Shown here piece by piece: positions 25,371-33,065 of a DNA stretch of 64,000 nucleotides; position 1 is the stretch's first letter; every line of letters begins with the position of its first letter. The stretch comes from JACCXG01 sp963785755 (GTDB taxonomy: Bacteria; Acidobacteriota; Vicinamibacteria; Vicinamibacterales; 2-12-FULL-66-21): positions 868,001 through 932,000 of the forward strand of contig CAWAXG010000002.1 in the NCBI GenBank assembly GCA_963785755.1, given 5' to 3'. Below the pieces are notes generated by a model, which worked only from the letters and a program-made list of their open reading frames with translations, ran no database searches and was not told where the DNA came from. Both the position numbers and the translations under genes were made by a program.

Positions 25371-26312
25371 GGAAGAAGATGGACGAGCCGCGCGGCGCGT
25401 GCTGTCACGAAATGCGGACGGCGTGCACCCGAACGTCCGCCGGAACGCGAAAGTGAAATGACTGTGGCTCGAGAACCCGAGGTCGAGCGCGAGCGAGGTC
25501 AGATCACTGGCGTGAGGGAGCTCGACGAGAGCTCGCGCCAGACGAAGCTGCATCAGGTACTGGTGCAGCGACACACCTTCGACGCGGCGGAACAGGTCCG
25601 TGAGGTACGCCGGGGAGGCGTTTACCGCGCGCGCGACGTCGACGAGCAGCAGGCGGCGCGACAGGTTCGCTTCGAGATACTCCTTCGTCCGGAGGACGAG
25701 CCGCGCCGTCGCTCCGCCATTCACGCCCTCACGCCGCCGATCCAGCTGAAGGCTCGATCGCAGCAGGGTAAGCACCAACTCGTCTGCTTCGAGGTCCTCG
25801 CCGTCGGTCCTCCTGTGTGCCCAGTGCAGGAACCGTGCGCGAAGGCTCTGCAGATGTGGCTGGGCGCGACACGATCGCTGGCGGAAGAGCGGGTGCTGGA
25901 CCAACGACTCGCCCGCGCGGTGCGCAATCTCGGAGAGCACCTCGCGATTGGGTGTGATGATCAGTTCGGCATAACCGTCACGAATCCCGCTCATGCGAAA
26001 AGGCTCTCCGCTCCGGACGAACACCACCTGGTTGGAATCGCCAACGACGTCGTCTTGGCCGACGTGCCAGACGAAGAGACCGCGGTACGGCAGGCAGATC
26101 TGAAAGTCGCCGCAGAACCCTTCCGGTCCCTTTCCCGGGCGCAGGCCCTCGCGGGTGAGATCTTCGACGAGCCCGACTGAGAGATCCAGGAGACGAGTCC
26201 GGGCCTCGTAGTCGCACGAGTCAGTACCGACCGCGGCTGGCGCACCGATGCGCCTGGACACCTGTCCGCCTCTGGCGGTTCCGTTGAAGTGCGCCGTCGT
26301 CACGACCGGCAT
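25365..26312 (-). CDS. AraC-family transcriptional regulator
   Basis: The 315-residue regulator has an N-terminal cupin-like sensing region (residues ~35-120, LPYRGLFVWHVGQDDVVGDS) and a C-terminal double helix-turn-helix: LLVDVARAVNASPAYLTDLF, then LTSLALDLGFSSHSHFTFAF, then RRTFGCTPSAFRDS. These are the two DNA-recognition helices and the family signature. The last ~10 residues come from the dispersed repeat. It diverges from an NTF2-fold gene across a 325-bp space, making that gene a plausible target. The inducer is unknown. Confidence 0.9.
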   Translation of the reverse strand: MPVVTTAHFNGTARGGQVSRRIGAPAAVGTDSCDYEARTRLLDLSVGLVEDLTREGLRPGKGPEGFCGDFQICLPYRGLFVWHVGQDDVVGDSNQVVFVRSGEPFRMSGIRDGYAELIITPNREVLSEIAHRAGESLVQHPLFRQRSCRAQPHLQSLRARFLHWAHRRTDGEDLEADELVLTLLRSSLQLDRRREGVNGGATARLVLRTKEYLEANLSRRLLLVDVARAVNASPAYLTDLFRRVEGVSLHQYLMQLRLARALVELPHASDLTSLALDLGFSSHSHFTFAFRRTFGCTPSAFRDSTRRAARPSSSA

Positions 26313-26637
26313 CCTGTCTCGCCGCGCGGCGCAGCACGGAAAAACGCTGAGAGAAGGGGCTCACGGTTCATCTCGAGTCACTCCGATCGAGCAGAGCTGG
26401 CTACTGTGGATCGTAAGTCCGCTCCAGTCCGCCACTATCAGATTCTTTCGGGCGAGCCTCGCTGAGCTGCCAGCTCACCCTGGACGCGGCGACTGGAATC
26501 GACATCCTCTCGTCCGGGTCACCAGCCACCTTCGAAAGATTCCGATAGCCGGGCACAACGCCGGTTGTGAGAATCGCAACTGCAGGACGAGTGCGTGGCC
26601 GATGACCGTGCTGTCTGTTGGTGAGCAGGAGGGTGCA
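26313..26637. other. divergent intergenic region
   Basis: These 325 bases separate the AraC regulator from the NTF2-fold gene. I see no coding frame with family features and no clear inverted repeat. It should hold both promoters and the AraC binding sites, which I cannot place. Confidence 0.4.
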
Positions 26638-27018
26638 ATGGAGACGCAGAGCAGAACGACGTCGTATGTCAGCGAGGTTCTCGACCTCAATCGCGAGTAC
26701 ATCGATGCCGTCAAGCGGTCGGATGTCTGGTGGTTCAACGAGAAGCTGACCGACGATTTCCGCTGCTCGCTCCCGGACGGCACGATCTTGACCCGCGAGC
26801 GATTTCTCGAGCGCGCGGCGCGGCCCCTCGACGTCTCGCAGCTCGAGGTCCATGATGTCGAGGTCAGGATTCTCGGTGATACCGCCATCGTCCACGCGCG
26901 TACGACCTTCTCGACATCCGACGGCCGCGCTGGATCCGGACGCTACACAGACGTGTGGTCCCGGCACTCGGGCCGATGGCTGGCCGCCGCGGCGCACTTC
27001 ACCCGCCAGATTGACTGA
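26638..27018 (+). CDS. nuclear transport factor 2-fold (DUF4440-like) protein
   Basis: The 126-residue protein starts at ATG 26638 with GGAGGG upstream; a longer in-frame reading upstream lacks family similarity. It has the NTF2-like cone fold: LDLNREYIDAVKRSDVWWFNE (first helix), the strand-turn LTDDFRCSLPDGTILTRERF, DVEVRILGDTAIVHART, and the closing YTDVWSRHSGRWLAAAAHF. Many such proteins are small-ligand binders, isomerases or hydratases, or have no known activity. The nearby AraC gene may regulate it. Confidence 0.86.
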   Translation: METQSRTTSYVSEVLDLNREYIDAVKRSDVWWFNEKLTDDFRCSLPDGTILTRERFLERAARPLDVSQLEVHDVEVRILGDTAIVHARTTFSTSDGRAGSGRYTDVWSRHSGRWLAAAAHFTRQID

Positions 27019-27280
27019 GCCAGTGTCCCTGCTCAGCACGGACCCTCAAGCTGCTTCGACAGCCGGAATCTATCAACGTCGCCGGCTCCGACCGCTCGCG
27101 AACGTGGAAGCACAATTGCGTATCCCACTGCAAATCCCAGCTGGGTGCGTAGCGGTCGGGCGATGAACCGAGGCTCGACCGTTTTCGAGTTCACGGCTCT
27201 CAGCTGAAGATGTCGAATCGCGCCAGCGGCGTTCGACCAGTCGGTAGAGCGCGGAGTTGCCGCGAGCTCTGGAGGAACAC
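27019..27280. other. leader region of the SnoaL-like gene
   Basis: No gene is supported in this 262-bp gap. It contains the candidate ECF42 promoter at 27211-27237 and the GGAGG site of the following gene. Confidence 0.4.
27211..27237 (+). promoter_or_regulatory. candidate ECF42 promoter (TGTCGA-N17-CGAC)
   Basis: TGTCGA at 27211-27216 and CGAC at 27234-27237 have the same 17-base spacing and the same GTT before CGAC as the site at 20572. It lies 43 bases before the SnoaL-like ATG. Two matches of this form, each directly before a small stress-type gene, support a shared sigma factor. Confidence 0.58.
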
Positions 27281-27640
27281 ATGTCAGTGAGAAACAAGGA
27301 AATCGTCGGCAAGGTCAACGATTCGTTCGCGAAAGGCGACACCAAGGGCTTTCTTACCTACTGCACCGACGACGTCGTCTGGAACATGGTGGGAGACAAG
27401 ACGGTCAAGGGCAAACAGGCGATCCTCGACTGGATGGGATCGATGCCGGGCGACCCGCCGAAGTTCACCGTTGACAAGGTTGCGGCCGACGGAGACACCG
27501 TCATGGCGAGCGGCGACATGACGATGCCCGAGAAGGATGGCCGGCTCGGCCACTACAGCTACTGCGACGTCTATCGGTTCCAGGGCGACAAGATTGCCGA
27601 GCTCAAAGCGTTCGTAATCAAGACCGACGGAGCCAAGTAG
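27281..27640 (+). CDS. SnoaL-like (NTF2-fold) ketosteroid-isomerase-related protein
   Basis: The 119-residue protein starts at ATG 27281 with GGAGG seven bases upstream. Family features are MSVRNKEIVGKVNDSFAKGD (first helix), LTYCTDDVVWNMVGDKTVKG, and the closing strand HYSYCDVYRFQGDKIAELKAF. The fold builds a hydrophobic pocket used by polyketide cyclases, isomerases and many uncharacterised enzymes, so the reaction is not assignable. The ECF42-type promoter just upstream suggests it belongs to the sigma factor's regulon. Confidence 0.87.
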   Translation: MSVRNKEIVGKVNDSFAKGDTKGFLTYCTDDVVWNMVGDKTVKGKQAILDWMGSMPGDPPKFTVDKVAADGDTVMASGDMTMPEKDGRLGHYSYCDVYRFQGDKIAELKAFVIKTDGAK

Positions 27641-27775
27641 TACGCGTCATCGCGCTGAGCGCCGCGACTGCACAGGAAAACGTTGCCACCGTCTGGGTGC
27701 TCGCCGAGAGCCGGGGATGACGAACTCGCATTCCGAGAATCCGTCCTCCGCTCTGTGAAGAATAAAGGCCGCAGA

Positions 27776-27796
27776 GGGGCTGCGGGGTGCAGCCCC
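27776..27796. terminator. GC-rich hairpin between convergent genes
   Basis: GGGGCTGC (27776-27783) pairs with GCAGCCCC (27789-27796) around a 5-base loop. It lies between the SnoaL-like gene and the convergent exported protein and could stop transcription from either side. There is no U-tract. Confidence 0.5.
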
Positions 27797-27821
27797 TCCG
27801 GCTGCGGTGAGAGAACTCGCT

Positions 27822-28390
27822 CTAGCCCGCGATTTCGAGGTCCTCCCGCGCGGCATCGCGGGCGCGGGTGACCTCGGTCTGCGCGTTCAGCTCAGGCTTG
27901 AGCTCGTGAATCGCGTCGGCCAGCGAGCGTCCCTCGTCGAGGACCCGGTGCTTGAGGACCATGAACGGCACCTGCGTATTACGCGCCGCATGGGCCACGG
28001 TGATGAACTGTTCGGCATTCGAGAAATCCGCGGCGGCGAGCTCGAGCTTCACGCCCGGATTCAGCACCTTCTTCACGCGATCGCGAAGCTCGGGACCCCA
28101 CACCCCCACCGGCACGGACACGAGGGTATCGGCCTCTCTCCGCGGCATGGCGGGCTCGCCGCGTCGGAAGCCGGCGCCGCGCGCCGGACGCGGCGCTCTG
28201 TCTTCGCTGCCGTGGACTTCGCTGCCGTGGACTTCTCTGCCGCGGTCTCCGCCTTCGGCGCGGTAGCCGTCGCCGCGGTTGACGCAGGTTCATCAGACCA
28301 TGTATCTCGAACCGTGGGACCGATCGCCACTCCGATCGCCATCGCCCCGACGAGGGCCGCCGTCAGCGCTGCTGCCTTGCCAACACTCAT
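27822..28390 (-). CDS. exported protein of unknown function, apparently split by a frameshift near 28150
   Basis: ATG 28390 (AAGGAG seven bases upstream) starts a signal/anchor segment, AALTAALVGAMAIGVAIGP. A low-complexity Ala/Lys/Thr linker (AAEKSTAAKSTAAKTERRVRR) follows, after which the frame soon ends out of register. A second frame starting near 28148 carries a compact domain (READTLVSVPVGVWGPELRD, EQFITVAHAARNTQVPF, KHRVLDEGRSLADAIHELKP) that lacks a start signal of its own. One base fewer or two extra near 28150 would join them into ~189 residues. The domain resembles conserved acidobacterial exported proteins but I cannot name it. Unlike the other indels here, this one is not a simple +1. 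Confidence 0.6.
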
Positions 28391-28790
28391 TGCACTCTCC
28401 TTGATCAGGGCGGCGGCCCCATGCCGCTCGCCGCGCAACGCGGATCGCCGGGCCGTCCCGTCAATCGGCTGTCGCGCGTCCTGCTGGGATGACTGCAAGG
28501 CGCCCCCCACTTTCGCGGCTGTGTTCGCTTGTGCTCGAGCAAGCGGCCCTGAACTCAGACAGTTACGGCAAAATGCGATCGCGGGATAGCCGAGCTTGGC
28601 GTATGGCAGAGGTGTCGGGATTGCAGTGAGTTCGTGGCAATCTACACGGCAGCTGGCCTCTGCAGCTGAACGGTTGGACCCGCGCTTCAGACCGCACGCA
28701 TGAGCCAGCCTCGATGTGATGGACAATGGTTCGCGGCCGCTGACCGTGCTCCTGAACTGTCAACGGGCCGTCGGAAGGAATTCGACAATC
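28391..28790. other. divergent intergenic region upstream of the RidA/SelA-like pair
   Basis: These 400 bases separate the exported unknown from the RidA-repeat gene. I see no family-like coding frame on either strand and no strong inverted repeat. It should contain both promoters. A GGAAGGA ribosome site precedes the RidA start. Confidence 0.4.
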
Positions 28791-30074
28791 ATGCAACGCG
28801 CCACACCGACATTCATAAGCTGGATGGCTGCGCTGTGCCTCGTCGCAGCAGCCGCATCGTTCGCGGCAACCGCCGCAGGACCACAGGCCAGCACCACCCA
28901 GACCGGCACGCCGAAGCGGCAGATCGCCCCGCCCGGACCGAAGCCCGTCGGGCCATACAGCCCCGGCATCCTCGCCGGTGACTACCTCTACGTCTCAGGC
29001 CAGGGCGCTCGCGACCGCGACGCGCAGCTGCCCCCGACCGTCGAAGGACAGGTGCGGCAGACGCTCGAGAACGTCAAGGGGATCGTCGAAGCAGCCGGCA
29101 TGACAATGGGCCACGTCGTCTACAGCCAGGTGTACCTCGACGACATGGCGAAATACGACACGATGGAACGCGTGTGGCGCGAGTATTTCCCCAAGACTCC
29201 GCCCGCACGGTCGGTGCTCGGCGTGCATCGCATGCCGACCGACACGCCGGTCGAGATCAGCGCCGTGGCGTTTCGAGACCTGTCGCGCAGGCGCGCGATC
29301 GCTCCACCCGGTTTCCCGGCTGCGTCGTCGTGGACCCCCGGCGTGATGGCGGGCGAACGATTGTTCCTCTCGGGTTTCTTTGGCGCCGACCTGGCGAGCG
29401 GCAAGGTGCCGGAAGACCCGGCGGCGCAGGTGCAGCTGGCGCTCGACAACATGAAGCAGACGCTTGCGGCAGCCGGCCTCGATTTCCGGCACGTGGTGTT
29501 CGTCAACCCGTACCTGGCCGGGAAGGCCTCCGATCAGATGAACGCGATCTACGCGAAGCACTTCGAGTTCGGCAACACACCCGCGCGTGCGACGATTCGG
29601 GTCGCCAGCCTGCCGGGCGGCAACACGGTCGAATTCACCGGCGTGGCTGTCTCGAATCTGGCCAGGCGCGCCGCGGTGCGTCCGAAGAACATGCGGCCGA
29701 GTGCGACCGCCAGCCCGTGCGTCTTTGCCGACGACACGCTGTATTGCTCGGCAAAGGGACCGTTCACGCCTGGTCCCGAGAAGGTCCAGGGAATCTACGC
29801 GGCGACCGTCGAGGCACAGGTCCGCCAGACCATGCGCAATCTGCTCGACGGGCTCGAGGAAGCTGGCCTGAGTTTTTCCAATGTCGTCGCCACGAACGTC
29901 TACCTCGACGACATCAACGACTTTCCGCGCATGAACCGCGTCTACGCGCAGTATTTCCCGGAGTTGTTTCCCACGCGCACGACCGTGGCGCCGCTCGCGC
30001 CGATCGACCGCAAGCCGGCCAGCGAGGATGCGTTCCCGGGTCTCGAGCAGATCTCACTCGTTGCCGTCAAGTGA
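28791..30074 (+). CDS. secreted protein with three tandem RidA (YjgF/UK114) domains
   Basis: ATG 28791 begins a signal peptide (WMAALCLVAAAASFAATAAG), so the product is exported. The 427-residue protein carries three RidA folds at about residues 45-165, 170-290 and 295-427, instead of the usual single ~130-residue cytoplasmic unit. Each keeps the substrate-binding Arg at the expected place: Arg140 (PPARSVLGV), Arg266 (TPARATIRV) and Arg396 (FPTRTTVAP). Each also keeps the VxNVYLDD-like strand (SQVYLDDM, VNPYLAG, TNVYLDDI). RidA hydrolyses reactive enamine/imine products of PLP enzymes to ketoacids and ammonia. The exported PLP enzyme encoded 62 bp downstream is the natural partner. I infer a joint periplasmic function. 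Confidence 0.88.
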   Translation: MQRATPTFISWMAALCLVAAAASFAATAAGPQASTTQTGTPKRQIAPPGPKPVGPYSPGILAGDYLYVSGQGARDRDAQLPPTVEGQVRQTLENVKGIVEAAGMTMGHVVYSQVYLDDMAKYDTMERVWREYFPKTPPARSVLGVHRMPTDTPVEISAVAFRDLSRRRAIAPPGFPAASSWTPGVMAGERLFLSGFFGADLASGKVPEDPAAQVQLALDNMKQTLAAAGLDFRHVVFVNPYLAGKASDQMNAIYAKHFEFGNTPARATIRVASLPGGNTVEFTGVAVSNLARRAAVRPKNMRPSATASPCVFADDTLYCSAKGPFTPGPEKVQGIYAATVEAQVRQTMRNLLDGLEEAGLSFSNVVATNVYLDDINDFPRMNRVYAQYFPELFPTRTTVAPLAPIDRKPASEDAFPGLEQISLVAVK

Positions 30075-30136
30075 CCGCGATGCCGGCCGTTCTGCTGCGA
30101 GTGGACACACAGCGAATTGAATAGAGGAGTAAGCAC

Positions 30137-31831
30137 ATGTCGGACTCACACGATGACGCCGCAGGCTATGGCACGCGGACAGCAGGCGGCGGCCTGACGC
30201 GACGCGACCTCTTCTACATGAGCAACGCGCTGGCGATGCCGGTGCTGTTCGGCCTCGACGGCGCCGCCGAAGCCGCACCCGCCGCCGCGGCTGGTCCGCT
30301 CACCGTCGGCCCGCAGATCTATCAGTCGATTGGGGTCGAGCCGGTGATCAACTGCCGCGGCACGTTCACGATCATCGGCGGCTCGGTCGAACTGCCGGAA
30401 GTGCGCGCGGCCATAGATGCCGCCGGGCGGCACTTCGTCCAGATCGACGAGCTCGCCGAAGCGGTCGGCAGGCGGCTTGCCGAGCTGACCGGGGCAGAAT
30501 GGGGCATGGTCTCGGCCGGATGCGCCGCGGGCCTCAAACACGTAACGGCTGCGTGTGTGACGGGCGGCAATCCCGAAAAGCTGTTCCGGATCCCCGATCT
30601 CACCGATCTCGACAAGACCGAGGTCGTCGTGCCGCGCAGCTCGCGAAATTCCTACGACCACGCCATCCGCAACATCGGCGTGAAGATGATCACCGTCGAG
30701 ACGATCGATGAGCTCGAGAGAGCGCTCACCGAACGCACGGCGATGATTTACCTGCTCGCCGACAACGGACCGGGTTCAGGACCGATGGCCCTCGAGGCGG
30801 TGACGCAGGCAGCCAAGGCCCGGAACATCCCGATCCTCGTCGATGCGGCGGCCGAAGTGCTTACGATTCCGAACGTTCACCTGCAGCGCGGCGCCACCAT
30901 CGTCGCCTACAGCGGCGGCAAGGCGATCTGCGGGCCGCAGTGCGCCGGGCTCCTGCTCGGGCGCAAGGACATCCTGCAGTCGGCCTGGCAGGCAAGCTCG
31001 CCGCACCACGGCCCCGGACGCGACAACAAGGTCGGGCGCGAAGAAACGCTCGGCATGCTCGCCGCGGTGGAGGCGTGGGTGAAGCGCGATCACGCGCGCG
31101 AGTGGAAGACCTGGCTCTCCTGGCTCGACACGATCTCCAAGCGGGTGACGGCGATCGATGGCGTGAAGACTGCCGTGCGGGAGCCAACGAATCTGTCGAA
31201 CAAGAGCCCGTCGCTGACCATCATGTGGGATTCGACGCGCTTCAACATCGCTGGCGAGGAGCTGGCCGAGGAGCTGGCGCGGACGAAGCCGCGGGTCGCG
31301 GTGGGCTCGGGCATCGGCGGCGGCCGCGGCAGCGAGCCTCCCGCGCCAGGGACCACGGGTATCACGGTGACTGCCTGGCAGATGCAACCGGGCGAGGACA
31401 AGATCGTTGCGAACCGGCTGCACGAGCTGCTTTCGCGCAGGCGGCCGCCGAAGCCTGCAGAACCAGCAGCGCCTGCTGCGAACCTGAGCGGCCGCTGGGA
31501 CGTCGACGTCGAGTTCTTCAGCAGCCGCAGCCAACACACGCTGTACATCGAGCAGGACGGCAACTGGATTCGCGGATCGCACAAAGGAGACTTCTCCGTG
31601 CGCGACATGGTCGGCCTCATCGAGGGGGACAAGGTGACGCTGCGGAGCGTCGACCGCCAGGCCGGCAACTCCGTGACGTTCATCTTCTCGGCAACACTGA
31701 CCGACGGGACCTTGTCCGGACCGATCCACCTCGGGGAGTACCTGACCGCGAAGTTCACCGCGAAGCGTCACGCGTATACGACGGGCCCGACGAGAATCCT
31801 CGTGCCGGGCGGTCCGCCGATCGCGACGTAA
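30137..31831 (+). CDS. Tat-exported SelA/DgaE-like PLP-dependent enzyme with C-terminal beta domain
   Basis: The 564-residue protein has a twin-arginine leader (LTRRDLFYMSNALAMPVLFG), as expected for export of a folded, cofactor-loaded enzyme. Residues ~55-440 match the SelA-like / D-glucosaminate-6-phosphate ammonia-lyase group: PVINCRGTFTIIGGSVELPE, EWGMVSAGCAAGLKH, ILVDAAAEV, and a Schiff-base Lys262 in YSGGKAICGPQCAG. Because SelA itself works on tRNA in the cytoplasm, this is more likely a lyase of small amino compounds. Residues ~455-545 form an added beta-rich domain (LSGRWDVDVEFFSS, HTLYIEQDGNWIRGSHKGDF). A GAGGAG site precedes ATG 30137. It follows the triple-RidA gene and the two are probably co-transcribed. 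Confidence 0.86.
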   Translation: MSDSHDDAAGYGTRTAGGGLTRRDLFYMSNALAMPVLFGLDGAAEAAPAAAAGPLTVGPQIYQSIGVEPVINCRGTFTIIGGSVELPEVRAAIDAAGRHFVQIDELAEAVGRRLAELTGAEWGMVSAGCAAGLKHVTAACVTGGNPEKLFRIPDLTDLDKTEVVVPRSSRNSYDHAIRNIGVKMITVETIDELERALTERTAMIYLLADNGPGSGPMALEAVTQAAKARNIPILVDAAAEVLTIPNVHLQRGATIVAYSGGKAICGPQCAGLLLGRKDILQSAWQASSPHHGPGRDNKVGREETLGMLAAVEAWVKRDHAREWKTWLSWLDTISKRVTAIDGVKTAVREPTNLSNKSPSLTIMWDSTRFNIAGEELAEELARTKPRVAVGSGIGGGRGSEPPAPGTTGITVTAWQMQPGEDKIVANRLHELLSRRRPPKPAEPAAPAANLSGRWDVDVEFFSSRSQHTLYIEQDGNWIRGSHKGDFSVRDMVGLIEGDKVTLRSVDRQAGNSVTFIFSATLTDGTLSGPIHLGEYLTAKFTAKRHAYTTGPTRILVPGGPPIAT

Positions 31832-31840
31832 ATAACTAAC

Positions 31841-31911
31841 GAGGCCCTGCCTCAGACCGTCGAGCATGTCGTGAACGGACCGAGGAAGGGGCGGTCTGAG
31901 GCAGGAACCTC
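31841..31911. terminator. strong hairpin terminator between convergent genes
   Basis: CCTGCCTCAGACCG (31846-31859) pairs perfectly with CGGTCTGAGGCAGG (31892-31905) across a 32-nt loop; outer GAGG/CCTC extends it. It closes the RidA/SelA-like unit and, from the other side, the alpha/beta hydrolase. Confidence 0.72.
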
Positions 31912-32004
31912 GCAGTTCAGGGGATACGTCCAAAGCGCGGCGCCTGGGGATTGAGTCTCGAGAAGCGTCGGCGATGCCTCTCGAGACCTCCCGATACCGC
32001 GCTT

Positions 32005-32895
32005 CTACGTGCCGCTGAGGAATGCCCTGAGCGCCTCGAGCGTCTGCGCCTTGTTCTCGCGCCGGACATTGTGGCCCGCGCCTTCGACGTGCACGATCTT
32101 TCCCTTGCGCAGCTTGGCGGCGACCTCTTCGTTCTGTTTCCTGAGATCCCCTTGCGCATCGGCTTTCAGGATCAAGGTGGGCGCGGTGATCTTCGCCAAC
32201 ACCTCGCTCATCGGCGGGCGCGAGCCTGTGTTGACCGAGGCCGTGGCCGGATGATGCCGCCGTTTCGATGGCGCCCAGAACTCGCATTCGGAGCGGCCCC
32301 ACTTCGGCGAGTTCTTCATGCAGCCGGCGATCAGTTCCTCTTCGCTCGTGTTGTTGCGAGCAAGGATGTTGGCTCGGCGCTGCTCCGGGCTGAGCGGGTT
32401 GGCATTCGCCGCCGGTGTCGCCGGTCTCACGAGCCCGGGATCCTCGAGGATGACGGCGCGGGGGACGTCGGGGTACTTCGCCGCGAAATTCGCGACCGAC
32501 GAGCTGCCCATCGAATGCCCCATCAGGACCGGCCGGTCAAGCTTCAATTCCTTGATCAGGCCGGCGAGGTCTTCGACCTGAGCATCCGGCGCGTCGGTCG
32601 GCGTCGGCGGATCGGAGAGCCCGTGCCCACGGGCATCGAACATGATGATGTCGTATTTGTCCGTGAGCTCTCTGGCGAGGTTCGTCCAGCACAGGCCGTC
32701 ATCCGACGACCCGTGCGCGAGCACGAGCGCCGGCTTGGCCCCTCCGGTGCGCCAGTAGTGGATGCGGATGCCGTTCGCAAATACGTACCCTTCCGTCCAT
32801 CCCGCGGGTGGCTGCGGTCCGGCGGCCGCGGGCACGGTTGCCACCGACGAACTGAGCAAGCACAGCGCCAGCGTAATCGCAAAAGCTGCTCTCAT
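32005..32895 (-). CDS. secreted alpha/beta hydrolase
   Basis: The 296-residue protein starts at ATG 32895 with GGAGGGA upstream and a signal peptide (AAFAITLALCLLSSSVATV). The fold is a classic alpha/beta hydrolase: oxyanion segment LVLAHGSSDDGLCW, FDARGHGLSD, nucleophile elbow LMGHSMGSSSV (Ser near residue 123), PTLILKADAQGD, and catalytic His in VEGAGHNVRREN. Haloperoxidase-, esterase- or lactonase-type chemistry all fit. It is exported like the RidA and PLP proteins but converges with them, so linkage is only by position. Confidence 0.87.
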   Translation of the reverse strand: MRAAFAITLALCLLSSSVATVPAAAGPQPPAGWTEGYVFANGIRIHYWRTGGAKPALVLAHGSSDDGLCWTNLARELTDKYDIIMFDARGHGLSDPPTPTDAPDAQVEDLAGLIKELKLDRPVLMGHSMGSSSVANFAAKYPDVPRAVILEDPGLVRPATPAANANPLSPEQRRANILARNNTSEEELIAGCMKNSPKWGRSECEFWAPSKRRHHPATASVNTGSRPPMSEVLAKITAPTLILKADAQGDLRKQNEEVAAKLRKGKIVHVEGAGHNVRRENKAQTLEALRAFLSGT

Positions 32896-33065
32896 GAGTC
32901 CCTCCAGATGGACCGAATAGTAGCGGAAAGCCGGTTCCGGCGTGAGTCCTACGGCAAGGGACCCGCGACATGACTGCGGGCCTAGTAAAATGTTCAAGGT
33001 CGAGTCGGCATCGATACTAGGCAAACTCTGGTGACTCTCAGCAACATGAGGCGAGCGATCGGGAA
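32896..33065. other. divergent intergenic region
   Basis: This 170-bp gap between the hydrolase and the aspartate aminotransferase shows no gene and no clear hairpin. It should hold the two promoters. Confidence 0.4.

Noticed and set aside
30776..32302. 508-codon minus-strand frame
   Set aside because: It overlaps the PLP enzyme and the hydrolase; no recognisable motif.
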